This document shows, piece by piece, positions 18,246 through 26,751 of a DNA stretch of 64,000 nucleotides. The stretch lies in assembly GCF_016124105.1 (NCBI RefSeq), contig NZ_JADGMQ010000006.1, forward strand, positions 62,001 to 126,000, given 5' to 3'. The notes under the pieces are model-generated. The model searched no databases. It saw only the letters and a program-made list of their open reading frames with translations, and was not told the origin of the DNA. Within the stretch, counting starts at the first letter, position 1; the number at the start of each line of letters is the position of its first letter. The stretch is from Aquamicrobium zhengzhouense (GTDB lineage Bacteria > Pseudomonadota > Alphaproteobacteria > Rhizobiales > Rhizobiaceae). Made by a program: the position numbers and the translations under genes.

Positions 18246-19565
18246 ATGACCAATGTCGCCCTGACCGGGCTTGCCCGTGATCTCGCACAACGGGCTGCTG
18301 AGGGTCGCCCCATTCGCATCGGCGTTGTCGGATGCGGTGAGATGGGTACTGACATTGTTACGCAAGTGGCCCTCATGCAGGGCCTTGAAGTGGCTGCGAT
18401 TGTGGACCGCCGTGGCGGGCGCGCGCAGGAGGCCATCGCCATTGCAGGGCGCGAGGCTGACAGTGCCGGCGAGGCTCAGAGTGAAGCACGGATGGCCGAG
18501 CTGATTGAGCGCGGCAAGACCGCGATCATCCCGGACGCTGACCTTCTAATGAACAGCCCGCATATCGACGTTGTCGTCGATGCCACCGGCAAGCCGGTCG
18601 CAGGAGCGGAGATCGGCCTCAAGACCATCGAGCACGGCAAGCACCTCGTCATGATGAATGTCGAGGCGGATGTCACGGTTGGCGCTTATCTCAAGCAGGC
18701 AGCTGACAAGGCAGGCGTCGTCTATACGGTCGGTGCCGGTGATGAGCCGTCCTCCTGCATGGAGCTGATCGAATTCGTTACGGCGATGGGCCACAAGGTC
18801 GTCGCGGCGGGCAAGGGCAAGAACAACCCGCTTAACCATGACGCGACACCGGACGAATATCGCGAAGAAGCCGAGCGCCGGAACATGAACCCGCGCATGC
18901 TGGTCGAGTTCGTCGACGGTTCGAAGACGATGGTCGAGATGACCGCGATCGCTAATGCGACCGGGCTTGTGCCGGATCTTCCGGGCATGCATGGCCCGGC
19001 AGCCTCGCTTGAGGACTTGCCGCGCGTTCTATGCCCGGTCGAGGATGGCGGTATCCTCTCCCGCAAGGGGGTTGTCGATTATTCGATCGGCAAGGGTGTT
19101 GCGCCAGGCGTCTTCGTCATCGCCGAGATGGCGCATCCGCGCCTTCGCGAGCGCATGAACGACCTCAAGCTGGGCGAGGGGCCATACTTCACCTTCTACC
19201 GCCCCTATCACCTGACCAGTCTCGAAGTGCCGCTCTCCTGCGCAAGGGCGGTACTTTACAACAAAGCCGACATGGTGCCGCTGATCAAGCCGGTGGCCGA
19301 GGTCTGCGCCGTTGCCAAACGCGACCTGAAGCCGGGCGATCATCTCGATGCGATCGGCGAGTACACATATCGGTCGTGGGCGATGTCGGTCGAGGATGCG
19401 CGGGCGGCCAGTGCCATTCCGTGCGGTCTTCTGGAAGGCGGAACGGTGATCGCGCCGATCGCAAAGGGCGAACTCATCACCTACGCGAACGCTGCACCGC
19501 AGCCGGATTCTCCGCTCGTTGCCCTGCGCCGCAAGCAGGACGAAATGGTCGCGGCGCTGGGCTGA
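18246..19565 (+). CDS. NAD(P)-binding oxidoreductase with C-terminal SAF domain
   Basis: A 439-residue protein with a homoserine-dehydrogenase-like Rossmann domain at the N-terminus (IRIGVVGCGEMGTD, about 22-36, and DVVVDATGKP) and a SAF-type domain in the last 90 residues (AVAKRDLKPGDHLDAIG). The middle has conserved-looking motifs such as GAGDEPSSCMELIEF and GKGKNNPLNHDATP. This architecture occurs in proteobacterial sugar and hydroxy-acid catabolic clusters, but I cannot name substrate or pathway. It stands alone: divergent from the HAMP protein and convergent on proC with only seven bases between stops. Confidence 0.8.
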   Translation: MTNVALTGLARDLAQRAAEGRPIRIGVVGCGEMGTDIVTQVALMQGLEVAAIVDRRGGRAQEAIAIAGREADSAGEAQSEARMAELIERGKTAIIPDADLLMNSPHIDVVVDATGKPVAGAEIGLKTIEHGKHLVMMNVEADVTVGAYLKQAADKAGVVYTVGAGDEPSSCMELIEFVTAMGHKVVAAGKGKNNPLNHDATPDEYREEAERRNMNPRMLVEFVDGSKTMVEMTAIANATGLVPDLPGMHGPAASLEDLPRVLCPVEDGGILSRKGVVDYSIGKGVAPGVFVIAEMAHPRLRERMNDLKLGEGPYFTFYRPYHLTSLEVPLSCARAVLYNKADMVPLIKPVAEVCAVAKRDLKPGDHLDAIGEYTYRSWAMSVEDARAASAIPCGLLEGGTVIAPIAKGELITYANAAPQPDSPLVALRRKQDEMVAALG

Positions 19566-19572
19566 CTATTGG

Positions 19573-20385
19573 TCACTTGCCGAGTTCGATCGAACGCAGC
19601 CGGGCTGCGTCGACGGCCTCGGCAACCAGCTTCTTGAGGCGATCATCTCCCATCAGGACATCCAGCGCGGCAGCGGTAGTGCCGTTCGGGCTCGTCACCT
19701 GACGGCGCAGTTCGCCGGGCTCGGTGCCGCTTGTCGCGGCAAGCGATGCAGCACCGAACACAGTCTGCATCGCAAGAAGCTTTGCGGTTTCGCTCGCAAG
19801 ACCTGCAGCCTCGCCAGCGGCGGTCAAACATTCGATGAAGTGAAACACGTAGGCAGGCCCGGACCCCGAAACGGCGGTGACGGCGTCCATCAGTGCCTCA
19901 TCGTCCACCGAAGCCACCTCGCCATTGGTCGCCAGAAGTTCGCGGACAAATGCTGCTGCGTCCTGCGACACGTTGCCATTGGCAACGGTGACCATCATGC
20001 CCTTGCCGATCGCGGCAGGTGTGTTGGGCATGCAACGAATGACTGGTGCGTCATCGCCCAGAAGCTTTTCGAAGGCCGCAATCGGCGTGCCAGCTGCAAC
20101 GCTCAGATAGGTGGCAGAGCTGGTGAAGCGGGCGTATTCAGGAACGATATCCAAAATGACCTGCGGCTTGACGGCAAAAATGATCAGCTGGGGCGCAGCG
20201 CCGGCCGCGATATCGCCGCTGTTTGCCAGCGCGTTGACGCCAAGTTGCGCGGCACGTTCCCGTAGCGTCTCGGCCGGTTCAACGACGATGGTCTCGGCGG
20301 CACGGATCAGCCCTGATTTGAGCCAGCCTTCCAGCATGGCGTAGCCCATATTGCCACATCCAACGAGAACCAGTTTCGCTGACAT
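19573..20385 (-). CDS. proC: Pyrroline-5-carboxylate reductase
   Basis: A 270-residue cytoplasmic enzyme reducing 1-pyrroline-5-carboxylate to proline with NAD(P)H, the last step of proline synthesis. The Rossmann motif LVGCGNMGYAML opens the protein; MPNTPAAIGKG, VSGSGPAYVFHF and TSPNGTTAAAL are ProC signatures. A GGAGAG ribosome site lies directly before ATGATTATG; its spacing favours the second ATG (20385) over the first (20391). It may support osmoprotection as well as protein synthesis, but no shared regulation with the NAGGN genes is visible. Confidence 0.95.
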   Translation of the reverse strand: MSAKLVLVGCGNMGYAMLEGWLKSGLIRAAETIVVEPAETLRERAAQLGVNALANSGDIAAGAAPQLIIFAVKPQVILDIVPEYARFTSSATYLSVAAGTPIAAFEKLLGDDAPVIRCMPNTPAAIGKGMMVTVANGNVSQDAAAFVRELLATNGEVASVDDEALMDAVTAVSGSGPAYVFHFIECLTAAGEAAGLASETAKLLAMQTVFGAASLAATSGTEPGELRRQVTSPNGTTAAALDVLMGDDRLKKLVAEAVDAARLRSIELGK

Positions 20386-20470
20386 AATCATCTCTCCGTG
20401 AGTCGCGTGGAGGTGAGAACATCATTCCGTGCAAGCGGCGTCCAGTACCGCGCAGAGGATCGGCGGGCGA

Positions 20471-20485
20471 TTAACCTTTTGTTAC
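20471..20485. promoter_or_regulatory. CtrA-like box upstream of the Wzz-like gene
   Basis: TTAA-N7-TTAC, one base away from the CtrA consensus, about 75 bases before the chosen start of the Wzz-like gene and about 90 bases upstream of proC on the other strand. Confidence 0.3.
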
Positions 20486-20557
20486 CCATCCTTCTTTAGC
20501 TTGGTTTAACGATTGCGGACATCCGTCCGTGACCATCCCGCAGACTTGCAGGCTTCG

Positions 20558-22651
20558 ATGGGCGGTTTTGAACGACACGATAGGCAGGCTCGCTCACCCT
20601 CGCTTCTGACGATGGCATCGCGCTATGCCGAGCGCCCTTCACCGGAGCCGGTAGCGCCAATCGCGCTTGATGAGCAGCAGCATTCCCGGCCGCAAGCTTT
20701 AGAAACTCCAGAACCTTCAACAAGCGACTTTCAGGTTGAAGCTCTATCTGCGGACCCCGCTCAGCCTTTTGTGGTCGGTGCGGAAGAGCCCTCACTGCGC
20801 AGCAGGCTGGCGAGCCCGCTCGTGCTTGCCATGGCCGGTGCGCTTGCAGGAGCGGCGATCTCGCTGGCGTGGCCACAAAACTACACGGCCACCAGCGAGT
20901 TGCTGATCGACCAGGGTGAGGTGGAAAACCATCTGCATCTGCTGCGGTCCGGATCGTTGCTCTCAGCGGTCGCAGACAAGCTTAATCTTGTGGCTGATCC
21001 TGAATTCAATGGCGCGTCGACCGGTCCTCTGGCGCTTTTTTCCGCCGATGTAGCCTCGCAGGATCAGCGCCGCCGAAGCGCAATCAGGGCGCTGGGTAGC
21101 TCTCTGAGGATCGAGCAAAGTGGTGCATCTTCCGTCATCACTGTGTCGGCCTCAAGCGCCGAACCGCAAAAGGCGGCCCAAATCGCAAACACGATTGCAG
21201 CGGTCTTCGTCGAGAAGAACGGCGGCAGTGTTGTTGATGAAGCTCGCATTTCCGAGTTGCAAAGCGCGGTGGCGCAGGCCGAACATGCGATCGAGTCGTT
21301 CAAGGCGCGTCATGAACTTGTTGATGCGCAAGGCAGGCTCATCACAGACGATGAAATCCAGCGTCTGAGCGAAGAATTGTCTGCGGCGCGGGCACGAACG
21401 GTAGAGCTGAACGCGCGAGCATCCTCGACGCGTGACGCGAATGTGGATTCAATCGTGACGGGCTCGCTGCCAGAGCAGGTCGCGTCGCCGACGCTTGCGG
21501 AACTGCGCGCACGGTTTGCTGCGGCCCGTCAGCAGCTGGACCGGATTTCAGTCAAGCTAGGGCCGCGCCACCCAGAGCGCCTTGCCGCAGAAGCAGAGGT
21601 CGAAGCTGCGCGACAAGAAATCGCAGGCGAACTACGGCGTGTCGCCGGGGCGCTTCAGACTGACCTCAAGCGGGCGGTTGAACAGGAGCAGCAACTGGCA
21701 AGCCAGCTGGCTCAAATGAAGGTCCGTCAGGGTTCGATTGGCGGCGAACTCGTTGAATTGCGGGAGCTCGAGCGTCAGGCAGCAGCCAAACGCTCTGCCT
21801 ATGAGCAGGCACTTCACGCAGCGCAGCCGGGAGCCATTCCGACAGGAACTCCAAGCATTATCTCGATGGCTGAGCCGCCGAGCCAGACAACTGCCCCCTC
21901 GCTTTGGCACCTCGCCGGTGCTGGCGGATTTGCGGGGTTGCTGCTCGGATTTGCACGCACAGCCCGCACCCGCAGGCGGGAGGACGACGACAATGCCGAC
22001 ATGAGCGCGGCGATCCCGGATGGAGTCGGCGTCACGCCAGAACCGAACGCAGTAACAGAGCCACCAGTGCAACACACAGGCGAAGGAACCGACGCCATGT
22101 ATGCCTATCCGACATATCCGCATCCTTATCTTGCAGAGCCGCAGCCGTCGATGCAGCCACAGGGCATTCAGCATGCACATGCTGGCGTCGCGCCAACGAC
22201 CGTGCCAGTCATGGCTCCGCAGGCCGCCGTTCCACCCATGTGGCCGCAGATGCACCCCGCGCACTATCCATATACCCCGATGGCGCCAATGCCTGCACCA
22301 TACGACCCATGGGCCCATATGCGCGGCTGGCCGCAGATGATGCCGCCAGCGATGCCTCAGGCCCAGCCGGCCCCTCAAGTTTTCATCGTTCAATTGCCGC
22401 AGCAGCCGGTCAACGCAGCGCCTGCTGCAGCGTTTCAGCAGGCGCCTATGCCTACCCCCGCTGCTTCCGCTCCCCGGCAACAACAGGCGAGCGAGAACGC
22501 ATGGACGGATCAATCTGCCTTCATCGACGAGCGCACCGACGCCGCGATTGAAGAGATCCGCCGCAGTCTGAGGGAGTTCCGCGAGGTGATCGAGGGTTTT
22601 GCGGAAGAACGATCTGTATACAATTTGCCGCAGCGCCGTCACGGCACTTGA
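20558..22651 (+). CDS. Wzz/GumC-like chain-length protein with Pro/Met/His/Tyr-rich cytoplasmic tail
   Basis: A 697-residue inner-membrane protein of the polysaccharide co-polymerase type. A first membrane segment lies at about 92-112 (LAMAGALAGAAISLAWP), followed by a Wzz-like stretch (NYTATSELLIDQGEVE), a long periplasmic coiled coil (about 200-430), and a second membrane segment at about 447-466 (LAGAGGFAGLLLGFA). It lacks the tyrosine-kinase domain of ExoP/Wzc proteins. In its place is a tail of about 230 residues with a Pro/Met/Gln/His/Tyr-rich stretch at about 515-610 and an acidic amphipathic C-terminal helix. No polysaccharide genes adjoin it. Possible starts are TTG 20513, ATG 20558 (AGG upstream, chosen) and ATG 20612. 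Confidence 0.75.
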   Translation: MGGFERHDRQARSPSLLTMASRYAERPSPEPVAPIALDEQQHSRPQALETPEPSTSDFQVEALSADPAQPFVVGAEEPSLRSRLASPLVLAMAGALAGAAISLAWPQNYTATSELLIDQGEVENHLHLLRSGSLLSAVADKLNLVADPEFNGASTGPLALFSADVASQDQRRRSAIRALGSSLRIEQSGASSVITVSASSAEPQKAAQIANTIAAVFVEKNGGSVVDEARISELQSAVAQAEHAIESFKARHELVDAQGRLITDDEIQRLSEELSAARARTVELNARASSTRDANVDSIVTGSLPEQVASPTLAELRARFAAARQQLDRISVKLGPRHPERLAAEAEVEAARQEIAGELRRVAGALQTDLKRAVEQEQQLASQLAQMKVRQGSIGGELVELRELERQAAAKRSAYEQALHAAQPGAIPTGTPSIISMAEPPSQTTAPSLWHLAGAGGFAGLLLGFARTARTRRREDDDNADMSAAIPDGVGVTPEPNAVTEPPVQHTGEGTDAMYAYPTYPHPYLAEPQPSMQPQGIQHAHAGVAPTTVPVMAPQAAVPPMWPQMHPAHYPYTPMAPMPAPYDPWAHMRGWPQMMPPAMPQAQPAPQVFIVQLPQQPVNAAPAAAFQQAPMPTPAASAPRQQQASENAWTDQSAFIDERTDAAIEEIRRSLREFREVIEGFAEERSVYNLPQRRHGT

Positions 22652-22731
22652 GCTTATCGAGCCGTCCAGTAGTCTGAATCCCGTAACAGTGGGACATGGG
22701 TACACGGTCAGGGAGTGATACCTTGTACCGC

Positions 22732-22748
22732 CTTCGCACCCTGCGAAG
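22732..22748. promoter_or_regulatory. Perfect short palindrome upstream of folD
   Basis: CTTCGCA-CCC-TGCGAAG, a 7-base perfect inverted repeat with a 3-base loop, 27 bases before the folD start. It could be an operator or a leader hairpin; no known motif is recognised. Confidence 0.3.
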
Positions 22749-22775
22749 TTGGATCCGAACTAATCGGGAAGAGAA

Positions 22776-23672
22776 ATGGCCGAAATTATTGATGGTAAGA
22801 AGGTCGCCGAAGACGTTCTGGCGACGGTGAAGAATGCATCGGAGGCACTGACCGCGAAGGGCGTGACCCCTGGTCTGGCTGTGATCATCGTTGGCGAGGA
22901 CCCTGCGAGCCAGGTTTATGTCGCCTCGAAGTCGAAAAAAGCGAACGAGTGCGGCTTTAAGTCCGTCCAACATACCCTGCCGGCTGAGACCAGCCAGGCC
23001 GATCTCGTCAAGCTGATTGATGAACTGAACGCGGACAGCACGATCCACGGGATCCTGGTGCAGCTTCCGCTGCCGGATCACATCGATTCAGGCGCGATCA
23101 TCCAGGCTATCGCTCCCGAAAAGGACGTTGACGGTTTCACCTTCGCCAATGTCGGCAAGCTCGGCACCGGCGAAGTCAACACGGCGTTCGTCCCCTGCAC
23201 GCCCGCTGGCTCGATGCTGCTGATCGAGCGCGTGCGTGGCTCCGACCTGTCGGGTCTCAACGCTGTTGTCGTTGGCCGTTCGAACATCGTTGGCAAGCCA
23301 ATGGCAAACCTGCTGCTCGCAGCAAACTGCACCGTCACCGTCGCGCATTCGCGCACCAAGGACCTGCCGGCACTGTGCCGTAGCGCCGACATCGTCGTCG
23401 CGGCTGTTGGCCGTCCGGAAATGGTCAAGGGCGACTGGATCAAGGAAGGCGCGACCGTCATCGACGTCGGCATCAACCGTATTCCGGCTCCCGAAAAGGG
23501 CGAAGGCAAGTCACGCCTCGTCGGCGACGTCGATTTTGAAGGTGCGTCGAAGAACGCCGGCGCGATCACCCCGGTCCCAGGTGGCGTTGGCCCGATGACC
23601 ATTGCGATGCTGATGGCCAATACTCTGGTGTCGGCAAGCCGGGTTGCAGGCGTCGAAGCGCCGAAGTTCTGA
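22776..23672 (+). CDS. folD: Methylene-tetrahydrofolate dehydrogenase / methenyl-tetrahydrofolate cyclohydrolase
   Basis: A 298-residue bifunctional cytoplasmic enzyme that interconverts 5,10-methylene-, 5,10-methenyl- and 10-formyl-tetrahydrofolate, supplying one-carbon units. The catalytic [13 protein letters not shown] (Tyr-x3-Lys), the substrate-site [17 protein letters not shown], and the NAD(P)-binding [17 protein letters not shown] are all present, as is the C-terminal [15 protein letters not shown]. Full family length. A short spacer with GGGAAGAG precedes the ATG. Monocistronic with its own terminator. Confidence 0.97.
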   Translation: MAEIIDGKKVAEDVLATVKNASEALTAKGVTPGLAVIIVGEDPASQVYVASKSKKANECGFKSVQHTLPAETSQADLVKLIDELNADSTIHGILVQLPLPDHIDSGAIIQAIAPEKDVDGFTFANVGKLGTGEVNTAFVPCTPAGSMLLIERVRGSDLSGLNAVVVGRSNIVGKPMANLLLAANCTVTVAHSRTKDLPALCRSADIVVAAVGRPEMVKGDWIKEGATVIDVGINRIPAPEKGEGKSRLVGDVDFEGASKNAGAITPVPGGVGPMTIAMLMANTLVSASRVAGVEAPKF

Positions 23673-23691
23673 TTACTTCATCATTTTCCAG

Positions 23692-23716
23692 AAGGGGTCG
23701 GTTTTCCGGCCCCTTT
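23692..23716 (+). terminator. folD terminator
   Basis: AAGGGGTCGG and CCGGCCCCTT form a 10-base stem with one G-T type pair around TTTT, followed by TTGCTTT, 20 bases after the folD stop. Confidence 0.85.
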
Positions 23717-23785
23717 TGCTTTGCAAGTAGGGGGTTGCGAGCCTCAGTACGTCGTCTAGCTTCTCGCCGAAGGGCGGAAAAATAA

Positions 23786-24040
23786 ACATCAGGAGGCAAC
23801 ACCCCCCGGGAGGACTACCCCGGAGCCTGCTGCGTCGTGCCGAACGAGGCGCTCTCGGAAGATTCGGTAGACATCCTGCGCGGCCCGACTTGGGAAATTT
23901 ACAACGCCCGCCCCGATGGCGGCGCCGGCGAGCGCGTGAGAACCGAATATAACGCCTGGAAGGGCAATCTCGACCCCGGCAACTATTTTGTGACGGTGAC
24001 GGTGAAGGCTGGCGAGCGTACGGAAGTCACTGTGCCTTGA
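23786..24040 (+). pseudogene. Remnant of a repetitive-domain (VWA/Ig-like) protein, C-terminal piece
   Basis: An open frame after a stop at 23783 encodes about 84 residues with no good start codon or ribosome site (a GTG occurs at 23837). The peptide reads like the last repeat of a large beta-rich surface or VWA-type protein: GPTWEIYNARPDGG, RVRTEYNAWKGNLDPGNYFVTVTV and a final EVTVP. The W-x-I-Y ... LDPG-Y-x-V pattern is that of small beta-sandwich repeats. The main body of such a gene is missing, so I interpret this as the tail of a gene lost by deletion. It could instead be a very short real gene. Confidence 0.45.
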
Positions 24041-24070
24041 TGGGTGAGGCCGCCGCCCCCTCCGTCGCGT

Positions 24071-24171
24071 CGCGACACCCCCCCCCATGAATGGGGGAGT
24101 ATCCCCGGAGATCCCGCGCCTCTGATCTTCCCCCGTTTACGAGGGAAGTGGCCCGGAGGGCCGATGGGGGC
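24071..24171. repeat. GC-rich intergenic palindromic element
   Basis: Several hairpins in tandem: CCCCCAT-GA-ATGGGGG (24082-24097), TTCCC...GGGAA (24128-24146) and GGCCC-GGA-GGGCC (24150-24162). Composite GC-rich palindromes with runs of five G or C are typical of dispersed intergenic repeats in Hyphomicrobiales. Only this copy was noticed in the window. Confidence 0.5.
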
Positions 24172-24215
24172 TTGCTGGTGTAATCCCGTACCTGCCTAAA
24201 CCCTTATTCTCGCAA

Positions 24216-26042
24216 TCACGTCATTTCTCCAAATGCCGACGCTCCCGCATCTGCCCTCAGTGCCAGCGCGCGCATGCCGGCGAAGAGTTCGCGGCCCATG
24301 CCGTGGTGGCTGGCGGTGAGGTCTTGGGTGACAAGAGGGCGGCTGGCGAACTCGGCTTCGTTGATCAGAACTTCGAGCGTGCCGGCATCGGCGTCGAGCC
24401 GAATGATATCGCCGGTCTGGATGCGGGCGATCGGGCCGCCGTCGAGGGCTTCGGGCGTGACGTGGATCGCCGCTGGCACCTTTCCGGAAGCACCTGACAT
24501 GCGACCATCCGTGACGAGGGCAACTTTTAGCCCTCGATCCTGCAGCACGCCGAGCACCGTCGTCAGGCGATGAAGTTCCGGCATGCCGACGGCCTTCGGG
24601 CCCTGGAAGCGGACGACGGCGACGAAGTCGCTGGTGAGCTCGCCGGCCTTGAAGGCTGCGTTGAGTTCTTCCTGATCGTGGAACACGCGGGCAGGGGCCT
24701 CGATGAGGCGGCGCTCCGGCTTGACCGCGGACGTCTTGATGATCGCAGCGCCGAGATTGCCGTGCAGAACTTTCAGACCGCCGGTCAGCTGGAAAGGCGC
24801 GCTTGCTGGCGCGAGCACCTTGGCATCGCCGCTGACGGCAGCTGCCGGAATGCGCGTGACGGTGCCTTCGTCGCCAAGATGCGGTTCGATCGTGTAGCTG
24901 CGCAGGCCTTCACCCCAGACGGTCCTGACGTCCTCGTGCAGATAGCCCGCGTCGAGCAATTCGCGGATGAGGAAGCCCATGCCTCCTGCGGCGTGGAAAT
25001 GGTTCACGTCGGCTAGGCCGTTTGGATAGACGCGGGCGAGAAGCGGCACGACGTCCGAAAGGTCGGAAATGTCCTGCCAGGTCAGCTTGATGCCGGCTGC
25101 TGCCGCCATTGCGATCAGGTGGATCGTATGATTGGTCGAGCCGCCCGTTGCGTGCAGGCCAATGACGCCGTTGACGATCGAGCGCTCGTCGATCATGCGG
25201 CCGACCGGCGTGAACTGGTTGCCGAGTGCGGTGATTTCCAGAGCCCGCTTGGTCGCTTCGCGCGTCAGCGCATCACGCAGAGGTGTGTTCGGGTTGATGA
25301 AGGACGCACCCGGCGTGTGGAGGCCCATGATCTCCATCAGCATCTGATTGGAGTTCGCCGTGCCGTAGAAGGTGCAGGTGCCGGGGCCGTGGTAGGACTT
25401 CGACTCAGCTTCCAGAAGCTCGGCGCGACCGACCTTGCCTTCGGCATAAAGCTGGCGCACGCGCGCCTTTTCATCGTTTGGCAGGCCGGTCGTCATTGGG
25501 CCTGCGGGGATAAAGACAGCCGGGAGATGGCCGAAGGTGAGCGCTGCGATGGTCAGCCCCGGCACGATTTTGTCGCAGACGCCAAGGAAAACGGCCGCAT
25601 CGAACATGTTGTGCGACAGGCCGATCGCTGCCGACATCGCGATCACGTCGCGCGAAAACAGCGACAGTTCCATGCCCGGCATGCCTTGGGTGACGCCGTC
25701 ACACATGGCCGGAACGCCGCCCGCGACCTGCGCCACGCCGCCGGCCTCTGCCGCGGCCTGTTTGATCAGGGCCGGATAGGTCTCGAACGGCTGATGCGCC
25801 GAGAGCATGTCATTGTAAGAGGTGATGATGCCAAGGTTTGGCACCCGGTCAGCCGCCAGAAGCGCCTTGTCGACGGGACCGCAGGCGGCAAAGCCGTGGG
25901 CGAGGTTTCCGCATGACAGCGTTGTACGGTGCGGACCCCTGTCGATCGCTGCGTCGATCCTTGCCAGATATTCTTCGCGCGTCGATCTGGAGCGCTCGAC
26001 GATGCGGGCCGTGATTGCTGCAATTTCATGTCTGACGGTCAT
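24216..26042 (-). CDS. edd: 6-phosphogluconate dehydratase
   Basis: A 608-residue iron-sulfur enzyme converting 6-phosphogluconate to 2-keto-3-deoxy-6-phosphogluconate, the first committed Entner-Doudoroff step. It belongs to the IlvD/Edd family; cluster-ligand Cys regions are visible in [19 protein letters not shown] and [10 protein letters not shown], with [19 protein letters not shown] near the C-terminus. It is the last gene of zwf-pgl-edd, 15 bases after pgl. The aldolase gene (eda) is not in the window. Confidence 0.97.
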   Translation of the reverse strand: MTVRHEIAAITARIVERSRSTREEYLARIDAAIDRGPHRTTLSCGNLAHGFAACGPVDKALLAADRVPNLGIITSYNDMLSAHQPFETYPALIKQAAAEAGGVAQVAGGVPAMCDGVTQGMPGMELSLFSRDVIAMSAAIGLSHNMFDAAVFLGVCDKIVPGLTIAALTFGHLPAVFIPAGPMTTGLPNDEKARVRQLYAEGKVGRAELLEAESKSYHGPGTCTFYGTANSNQMLMEIMGLHTPGASFINPNTPLRDALTREATKRALEITALGNQFTPVGRMIDERSIVNGVIGLHATGGSTNHTIHLIAMAAAAGIKLTWQDISDLSDVVPLLARVYPNGLADVNHFHAAGGMGFLIRELLDAGYLHEDVRTVWGEGLRSYTIEPHLGDEGTVTRIPAAAVSGDAKVLAPASAPFQLTGGLKVLHGNLGAAIIKTSAVKPERRLIEAPARVFHDQEELNAAFKAGELTSDFVAVVRFQGPKAVGMPELHRLTTVLGVLQDRGLKVALVTDGRMSGASGKVPAAIHVTPEALDGGPIARIQTGDIIRLDADAGTLEVLINEAEFASRPLVTQDLTASHHGMGRELFAGMRALALRADAGASAFGEMT

Positions 26043-26057
26043 GGTCTCACCCGTCTG

Positions 26058-26750
26058 TTAGGCAGCCCAATAGACGGGCACCGGCTCGCGTGCGTTAACC
26101 AGGACTGCGCGGATCGGATGGATCGAATCCAGCAATGTCGCCTCTTCAAGCACGCGACGCTTTTCACTTCCTTCAATATGCAAGGCGACGAAACCAGCTT
26201 CGATCAGCCTCAGCAACGGCAAGGTCAAGCGCGGCTCGCCTCCGGCCACCGTGTCGACTCCCTCGACGATTGCATCATGCGCCGGGTCGATGAGGGTCGA
26301 AAGGTTGGCGGCGTCCGGGAAGAAGGACGCGGTGTGTCCATCCGTGCCCATGCCGAGGATTGCCACATCAAGAGGCCACTTTTGCGCGGAGAGTTCGGCG
26401 CTGGCCTGGCCGGCGGCGGCTGTTGCATCTGCTGCCTCGTGGTAGAGGCCAATGAAGCGGGCGCTTGCCGCCTCATTTTGCAGAAGATTGGCGCGAACCA
26501 GCGCGGCGTTTGAGCGGTCAGATGCTTCGTGAACGAACCGCTCATCAACGAGCGTGACTGTTACCTTCGACCAATCGAGCTTGCGCTGCGACAGTGCTGC
26601 GAAGAATTTCTTCGGCGTCGTCCCGCCTGAGACAGCCATGAAGGCTTCGCCGCGATTTGAAACGGCGTCACGGAGCTTGTCAGCCACCGTGTCGGCAAGA
26701 CCCTCTGCGACCGCCTGTGAATCGGGATAGGTTTGCCAGTTCAAATTCAT
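26058..26750 (-). CDS. pgl: 6-phosphogluconolactonase
   Basis: A 230-residue cytoplasmic hydrolase of the SOL/DevB family that opens 6-phosphogluconolactone made by Zwf. Motifs include AVSGGTTPKKFF, VTLVDERFV and ILGMGTDGHTASFFP. The start at 26750 (MNLNWQTYPD) lies one base after the zwf stop; the frame is open to an ATG at 26765 and slightly beyond inside zwf. Tight spacing on both sides shows an operon with zwf and edd. Confidence 0.95.
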   Translation of the reverse strand: MNLNWQTYPDSQAVAEGLADTVADKLRDAVSNRGEAFMAVSGGTTPKKFFAALSQRKLDWSKVTVTLVDERFVHEASDRSNAALVRANLLQNEAASARFIGLYHEAADATAAAGQASAELSAQKWPLDVAILGMGTDGHTASFFPDAANLSTLIDPAHDAIVEGVDTVAGGEPRLTLPLLRLIEAGFVALHIEGSEKRRVLEEATLLDSIHPIRAVLVNAREPVPVYWAA

Positions 26751-26751
26751 A

